This document shows positions 41,301 to 44,855 of a DNA stretch of 44,855 bases, piece after piece. Made by a program: the position numbers and the translations under genes. The stretch covers positions 460-45,314 of the forward strand of contig NZ_NUNF01000057.1 of assembly GCF_002585305.1 (NCBI RefSeq), given 5' to 3'. The DNA comes from Bacillus sp. AFS037270. Its GTDB lineage: Bacteria; Bacillota; Bacilli; Bacillales_B; DSM-18226. Every line of letters starts with the position of its first letter. The first letter of the stretch is position 1. The notes below the pieces were generated by a model. It was not told where the DNA came from. It ran no database searches and saw only the letters and a list, made by a program, of their open reading frames with translations.

Positions 41301-42116
41301 CTAAAAGCTCCTCTCTTTTTTTAATATATCTAGTATTAAGCCTGCTGTTTCTTCTACTGCTTTACTTGAGACATCAATGACAGGGCATCCTACCCGCTTC
41401 ATGATTTTTTCTGCATGGTCTAGTTCCTTGAGTATTCTCTCAAAGCTGGCATAGTTAGCACGTGAAGCTAACCCCAACGCTCTCAAACGTTCTTTGCGGA
41501 TTTCATTTAACTTATCTGGTGAAATAATAAGCCCAATGCAATTCTTCCTTGGTATTTGAAATAACTCCTCCGGCGGCTGGACTTCGGGGACGAGCGGAAC
41601 ATTGGCCACCTTAAACCGCTTGTGCGCCAGATACATCGATAGCGGTGTTTTGGAGGTGCGCGACACTCCTATCAGGACGATATCTGCCTTTGTTATGCCT
41701 CTTGGGTCACGGCCATCATCGTACTTAACGGCAAATTCAATCGCTTCTATTTTTCGAAAGTATTCCTCATCAAGTTTTCTCATTAGTCCTGGCCGGTGAT
41801 GAGGTTCCTTATTAAATTTGGTTTCGAAAGCATTCATCAATGGACTTAGCAGATCAACTGCCATGATGCCTTCTTCAGCTGCACGGCGGTCTAAATAATC
41901 TTTTAAGGTTGGTATTACAATTGTATAAGCAATTATTGAATTAGCCTTAATCGCTAATAGAATGACATCCTCTATATCTTCAAAATCTTCCACGTAGGAA
42001 TTACGACGAATATCAACTTGGCCCCCATTAAATTGGGTTGCAACTGCTTTTACAACAAACCCAGCCGTTTCCCCAACTGAGTCGGAAACCACATAGACCA
42101 CTTCTTTTTCTGCCAA
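41301..42116 (-). CDS. yqfL: PPDK regulatory protein (kinase/pyrophosphorylase, DUF299)
   Basis: A bifunctional ADP-dependent kinase / Pi-dependent pyrophosphorylase that inactivates and reactivates PPDK by acting on the threonine next to its catalytic histidine. The N-terminus VYVVSDSVGETAG is diagnostic, the P-loop is IVLIGVSRTSKTPLSMYLA, and the C-terminus has VGCPVIDVSSKAVEETA. The start is set at TTG 42116 (MAEKEVVYVV) after AAGGGAG, to fit the ~270-residue family length; an ATG at 42149 would overlap ccpN. In B. subtilis YqfL follows CcpN without a PPDK; here the PPDK target is next in the operon. Confidence 0.92.
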   Translation of the reverse strand: MAEKEVVYVVSDSVGETAGFVVKAVATQFNGGQVDIRRNSYVEDFEDIEDVILLAIKANSIIAYTIVIPTLKDYLDRRAAEEGIMAVDLLSPLMNAFETKFNKEPHHRPGLMRKLDEEYFRKIEAIEFAVKYDDGRDPRGITKADIVLIGVSRTSKTPLSMYLAHKRFKVANVPLVPEVQPPEELFQIPRKNCIGLIISPDKLNEIRKERLRALGLASRANYASFERILKELDHAEKIMKRVGCPVIDVSSKAVEETAGLILDILKKERSF

Positions 42117-42132
42117 AATTACTGCCACTCCC

Positions 42133-42780
42133 TTAGTCTGATTTTTCATCCATCATTTCTAAATATGCCCGTGTGATCGTTGTTTTCGTAATTCGCCCCA
42201 CTAGCAAATATGTATTCTTTTGTTCGTCGGCTTCTCGCACAACAGGAAGCGAATCAATATGATTTTGGATCATTTTTTTTGCTGCCTCGAGTAAGGTTTC
42301 TTCCGGATATATGGTGATAATATTTGGCATTCTCGTCATAATGACGCTGACTGGTAACTCCGAAAGATTTTGATTACCTAATGATGCTCTGAGCAAATCC
42401 TTTCTAGAAATGACCCCAGCTAGATGCCCCTCAGAATCAACCGCGTAAAGTGTACCGACATCCTCTAAAAATAATTGGACAATGGCATCGTATACGGAGG
42501 TTGATTTACCAACTACAATAGGGTGCGCTTTATAATTATTGACACTATGATGCAGGACTCTCTCCGCTTGGCGCTTAACCTTAAATTTGTCATTATAAAA
42601 ATAACCGACACGCGGCCTTGCATCGATATTGCCTGACATGGTCAAGATGGCTAGGTCCGGTCTTAACGCTGCTCTTGATAAGGACAACTTGTCAGCAATC
42701 TCTTTTCCTGTGATTGGTCCATTTTGTTTTACAATCTCCAAGATTTCGTCCTGACGCTTTGAAAGTTTTATCTTTACCAC
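42133..42780 (-). CDS. ccpN: Transcriptional repressor CcpN (HTH + two CBS domains)
   Basis: A 215-residue repressor of gluconeogenic genes under glycolytic conditions. Residues 1-65 hold the HTH (KRQDEILEIVKQNGPITGKEIADKLSLSRAALRPDLAIL, then GNIDARPRVGYFY). Two CBS domains follow (about 85-205) and bind nucleotides. The start is odd: GTG at 42780 lies inside AAAGGGGGTGG, leaving little spacing; the next in-frame candidates are non-standard (ATA three codons on). Two CcpN-box-like sequences lie upstream. First gene of ccpN-yqfL-ppdK. Confidence 0.92.
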   Translation of the reverse strand: MVKIKLSKRQDEILEIVKQNGPITGKEIADKLSLSRAALRPDLAILTMSGNIDARPRVGYFYNDKFKVKRQAERVLHHSVNNYKAHPIVVGKSTSVYDAIVQLFLEDVGTLYAVDSEGHLAGVISRKDLLRASLGNQNLSELPVSVIMTRMPNIITIYPEETLLEAAKKMIQNHIDSLPVVREADEQKNTYLLVGRITKTTITRAYLEMMDEKSD

Positions 42781-42826
42781 CCCCTTTATCCTATTAACAT
42801 GATATAATATATGTAATTACTTTAAA

Positions 42827-42861
42827 TGTGTTATACTTATTTTTATTTAGTATATAACATT
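42827..42861. promoter_or_regulatory. Two CcpN-box-like sites upstream of ccpN
   Basis: TGTGTTATACT (42827-42837, plus strand) matches the published B. subtilis consensus TRTGHYATAYW at all 11 positions (consensus from memory). AATGTTATATA (minus strand, 42851-42861) matches 10 of 11. They lie about 50-80 bp upstream of the ccpN start. The consensus is degenerate and AT-rich, so chance matches are possible. Confidence 0.5.
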
Positions 42862-42922
42862 TAAGTGTAAAGGGAAATAGGTATTTGTTAAAAAAAACAC
42901 AATTACACCATTGACGCCAAAA

Positions 42923-42970
42923 TAAAAAAGGCACAAGCGATTATAAGTTAAATCGTTTGTGCCTTTTTTT
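42923..42970 (-). terminator. Terminator of the Fpg-type glycosylase gene
   Basis: AAAAAGGCACAAGCGATT pairs with AATCGTTTGTGCCTTTTT (one mismatch) with a T tract on the minus strand, about 30 nt after the stop. Confidence 0.9.
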
Positions 42971-42998
42971 GTGTATTCCTAAATACGATGAGGAGTTC

Positions 42999-43808
42999 TC
43001 ACCTCTGGCAATTAGGACAATAATAAATTTTTATGGAGGAAATCACCTCAATTACAATTGTTGCGCCACACCGATAGCATGGTTGACCTTCGCGGTCATA
43101 AACCTGGCAAAGATTATTAAACCCACCGGTTAACGTGTCTCCCTTAAAGATTGGATTATCCATATACCCGCCGTGCTTAATCCCATCTTGAAGAACATTT
43201 TTCATTGAATCATAAAGTCTGCTTCGGTCACTATCATTAATGTCGTCAATATCCTTGGTCGGTTTGATCCCAGCCTGAAAGCATATTTCTGCAGAGTAGC
43301 AATTCCCGATACCAGCAATAAATGATTGATTGAGTAAAGTAGTTTTTAAACGGCCATGTTTTGAAGCTATTCTTTTTAAAAATTCATTTACGGTAAATTC
43401 CGGATTCAATGGCTCTGGCCCTAAGTCCGACAGCTTTTCCTCTGTTTGAGGTTGATTATATAGATGCAAATATCCTAACCGTAGACCTATAAAATAAAGA
43501 TGATCTTGTCCAAATGATAATCGGACCTGTATTGTTCTGTTTGGTTTTTCCGATTCAGTGCCGAAAAACATCCATCCACCCAACATTAAGTGTAATAAAA
43601 GTGTTTGCTCATTTTTCAGCTGGAATAGGAGATGCTTTCCTCGACGTTTGATATCGATGATTTGCTGGTGCTGAACCGTTTTTTTGAAGAGGTCAGGATT
43701 GATATTAATGGATTTCTCACGGTTTATTTGAACATCTGTTACAACTTGATTCGCAATTTTGTCTTTTAACAGGTTTTTATAGTTCTCCATTTCAGGAAGC
43801 TCAGGCAT
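42999..43808 (-). CDS. Fpg/Nei-family DNA glycosylase (formamidopyrimidine-DNA glycosylase type)
   Basis: A 269-residue base-excision repair enzyme. The N-terminal PELPE gives the catalytic Pro2 and Glu3; the conserved lysine is in KRRGKHLLF; the H2TH domain contains LLNQSFIAGIGNCYSAEICFQAGI; the C-terminal zinc finger is CYRCG...YYCPNCQR. It releases oxidised purines such as 8-oxoguanine and nicks the abasic site. It diverges from canonical MutM (PELPEME, shorter loops), so it may be a second Fpg-like enzyme. Ribosome binding site GGAGGAG. Located directly beyond the tRNA terminator. Confidence 0.88.
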   Translation of the reverse strand: MPELPEMENYKNLLKDKIANQVVTDVQINREKSININPDLFKKTVQHQQIIDIKRRGKHLLFQLKNEQTLLLHLMLGGWMFFGTESEKPNRTIQVRLSFGQDHLYFIGLRLGYLHLYNQPQTEEKLSDLGPEPLNPEFTVNEFLKRIASKHGRLKTTLLNQSFIAGIGNCYSAEICFQAGIKPTKDIDDINDSDRSRLYDSMKNVLQDGIKHGGYMDNPIFKGDTLTGGFNNLCQVYDREGQPCYRCGATIVIEVISSIKIYYCPNCQR

Positions 43809-43890
43809 ATCGGTCTCCTCCCAGAATCCATTTTCTTAGTATCGTTCCCCATAACAAAAAAGAAAATGAAATATACATGTTTAAAGACAC

Positions 43891-43918
43891 AAAAAAACCG
43901 AACAGCATCCTGTTCGGT
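43891..43918 (-). terminator. Terminator of the tRNA cluster
   Basis: ACCGAACAG and CTGTTCGGT (9 bp, 4-nt loop) followed by a run of T on the minus strand, 20 nt after tRNA-Ile. Confidence 0.93.
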
Positions 43919-43937
43919 AAGATTCAATCATTTTTAA

Positions 43938-44011
<74 letters not shown>

Positions 44012-44026
44012 ATAATTTAAAATTTA

Positions 44027-44100
44027 TGGAGCGGGTGATGGGAATCGAACCCACTACATCAGCTTGGAAGGCTGAGGTTTTACCAGTAAACTACACCCGC
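44027..44100 (-). tRNA. tRNA-Gly (TCC)
   Basis: 74 nt including an encoded CCA. Acceptor GCGGGTG/CACCCGC, anticodon loop TTCCAAG (TCC) and T-loop TTCGATT. Confidence 0.96.
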
Positions 44101-44120
44101 ATTAGAATAAATATTCTAGT

Positions 44121-44205
44121 TGGTACCGATGGTCGGGGTCGAACCGACACTCCTCACGGAACACGATTTTGAGTCGTGCGCGTCTGCCAATTCCGCCACA
44201 TCGGC
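44121..44205 (-). tRNA. tRNA-Leu (CAA)
   Basis: 85 nt with an encoded CCA and a long variable arm (class II). Acceptor GCCGATG/CATCGGT, anticodon loop CTCAAAA (CAA). Confidence 0.95.
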
Positions 44206-44229
44206 ATGTGTTAATAATCAAAAAAATTA

Positions 44230-44303
44230 TGGCAGGGGCAGTAGGAATCGAACCCACACTGAAGGTTTTGGAGACCTTAGTTCTACCTTTAAACTATGCC
44301 CCT
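44230..44303 (-). tRNA. tRNA-Trp (CCA)
   Basis: 74 nt with an encoded CCA. Acceptor AGGGGCA/TGCCCCT, discriminator G, anticodon loop CTCCAAA (CCA). Confidence 0.96.
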
Positions 44304-44307
44304 AAAG

Positions 44308-44392
44308 TGGTGGAGGGGGACGGATTCGAACCGCCGAACCCTGAGGGAGCGGATTTACAGTCCGCCGCGTTTAGCCACTTCGCTACCCCTCC
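44308..44392 (-). tRNA. tRNA-Tyr (GTA)
   Basis: 85 nt with an encoded CCA and a long variable arm. Acceptor GGAGGGG/CCCCTCC, anticodon loop CTGTAAA (GTA). Only 4 nt separate it from tRNA-Trp. Confidence 0.96.
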
Positions 44393-44406
44393 AATGAATA
44401 TAAAAA

Positions 44407-44499
44407 TGGCGGAGGAAGAGGGATTCGAACCCCCGCGCGGTTTAACCCGCCTGTCGGTTTTCAAGACCGATCCCTTCAGCCGGACTTGGGTATTCCTCC
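44407..44499 (-). tRNA. tRNA-Ser (TGA)
   Basis: 93 nt with an encoded CCA and a long variable arm. Acceptor GGAGGAA/TTCCTCC, discriminator G, anticodon loop CTTGAAA (TGA). Confidence 0.96.
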
Positions 44500-44527
44500 A
44501 TTTTTAATAAAACCATATTTATACTAA

Positions 44528-44604
44528 TGGTAGCGGCGGAGGGGATCGAACCCCCGACCTTACGGGTATGAACCGTACGCTCTAGCCAGCTGAGCTACAC
44601 CGCC
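44528..44604 (-). tRNA. tRNA-Met (CAT), elongator type
   Basis: 77 nt with an encoded CCA. Anticodon loop TTCATAC. The acceptor begins GGCGGTG and ends CGCCGCT, without the unpaired C1 of an initiator; the anticodon stem also lacks the three G-C pairs. It is therefore elongator tRNA-Met rather than fMet or tRNA-Ile(CAT). Confidence 0.9.
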
Positions 44605-44627
44605 ATTATATTATTTTAATAAGTAAT

Positions 44628-44703
44628 TGGTGGAGTCTAGGGGGATCGAACCCCTGACCTCCTGCGTGCAAAGCAGGCGCTCTCCCAGCTGAGCTAAGAC
44701 CCC
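44628..44703 (-). tRNA. tRNA-Ala (TGC)
   Basis: 76 nt with an encoded CCA. Acceptor GGGGTCT/AGACTCC contains the G3-U70 identity pair; anticodon loop TTTGCAC (TGC). Confidence 0.97.
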
Positions 44704-44722
44704 ATTTTGTATTAGAACTTTA

Positions 44723-44799
44723 TGGTCGGGAAGACAGGATTCGAACCTGCGACCCCTTGGTCCCAAACCAAGTGCTCTACCAAGCTGAGCTACTTCCCG
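44723..44799 (-). tRNA. tRNA-Pro (TGG)
   Basis: 77 nt with an encoded CCA. Acceptor CGGGAAG/CTTCCCG, anticodon loop TTTGGGA (TGG). Confidence 0.97.
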
Positions 44800-44806
44800 A
44801 AATATG

Positions 44807-44834
44807 AAAGTTATTTTGCTTTCACAATAACTTT
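44807..44834. repeat. 9-bp inverted repeat in the tRNA-Leu/tRNA-Pro spacer
   Basis: AAAGTTATT (44807-44815) and AATAACTTT (44826-44834) are exact complements with a 10-nt loop. There is no T tract, so it is more likely a processing hairpin than a terminator. Confidence 0.5.
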
Positions 44835-44836
44835 GA

Positions 44837-44855
44837 TGCCGAGGACCGGAATCGA
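44837..44855 (-). tRNA. tRNA-Leu, 3' end (cut by window edge)
   Basis: The last 19 nt of a tRNA: T-loop and stem TTCGATTCCGGT, then acceptor CCTCGGC and discriminator A. This 3' half fits Bacillus tRNA-Leu of the GCCGAGG type. The following bases are TCA, so no CCA is encoded. The anticodon is outside the window. Confidence 0.75.

Noticed and set aside
44120..44507. Plus-strand ORFs over the tRNA genes
   Set aside because: They read antisense through several tRNAs; the GIEPT-type repeats are a known artefact of tRNA T-arms.

Overview
The window is low-GC DNA from an endospore-forming member of the Bacillaceae, probably close to Bacillus/Neobacillus. The evidence is a complete gerA-type germinant receptor operon, the ccpN-yqfL pair, yugI, a DacC-type PBP, AGGAGG-type ribosome binding sites and tRNAs typical of Bacillus. 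Genus is an inference. Most genes lie on the minus strand. Only serC, yugI, a Cof phosphatase, a ring-cleaving dioxygenase and three small or unknown genes are on the plus strand. Stable-RNA genes bound the window: the 5' part of a 5S rRNA gene at the left edge and a dense tRNA cluster (at least ten tRNAs, the last cut by the edge) at the right edge.

Layout. 0-5.5 kb: a minus-strand operon of an Fe-type (GldA/HcxA-like) dehydrogenase, a lipoprotein, permease and ATPase of a nitrate/sulfonate/taurine-class importer, and a fold-type I aminotransferase, headed by a promoter overlapping a perfect 18-bp inverted repeat. 5.7-10.1 kb: the spore germination operon gerA-gerB-gerC plus two tiny genes. 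10.2-10.7 kb: a peroxiredoxin whose catalytic Cys codon is TGA, followed by a SECIS-like hairpin. 10.9-17.1 kb: serC, a luciferase-like oxidoreductase, small unknown genes, a gamma-carbonic-anhydrase-like protein, yugI and a Cof phosphatase. 17.3-19.4 kb: cidAB with their LysR regulator. 19.5-30 kb: a BsuPI lipoprotein, a HAD phosphatase, a lone glgC, a DUF438/hemerythrin protein, an MhqR-type dioxygenase with its operators, an acyl-CoA synthetase, an HSL-type esterase, a stand-alone GTP cyclohydrolase II and a DsbA-like protein. 30.1-30.8 kb: a rearrangement scar joining two truncated genes. 31-38 kb: an acidic protein, a CBS protein, an endonuclease IV-family enzyme, DacC-type PBP and a Suv3-like helicase. 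37.85-38.17 kb: a candidate type I toxin-antitoxin locus. 38.6-42.8 kb: ccpN-yqfL-ppdK. 43 kb: an Fpg-type glycosylase, then the tRNAs.

The most notable items are: (1) the candidate selenocysteine peroxiredoxin; (2) the 29-residue holin-like toxin with a convergent antisense RNA signal and 12-bp complementary UTRs; (3) two intergenic arrays with different cores but the same ~21-bp period; (4) CcpN-like boxes upstream of ccpN itself, in an operon that carries ppdK; (5) a 15-bp hairpin that would bury the ribosome binding site of a lipoprotein gene. No phage, insertion sequence or CRISPR was seen.
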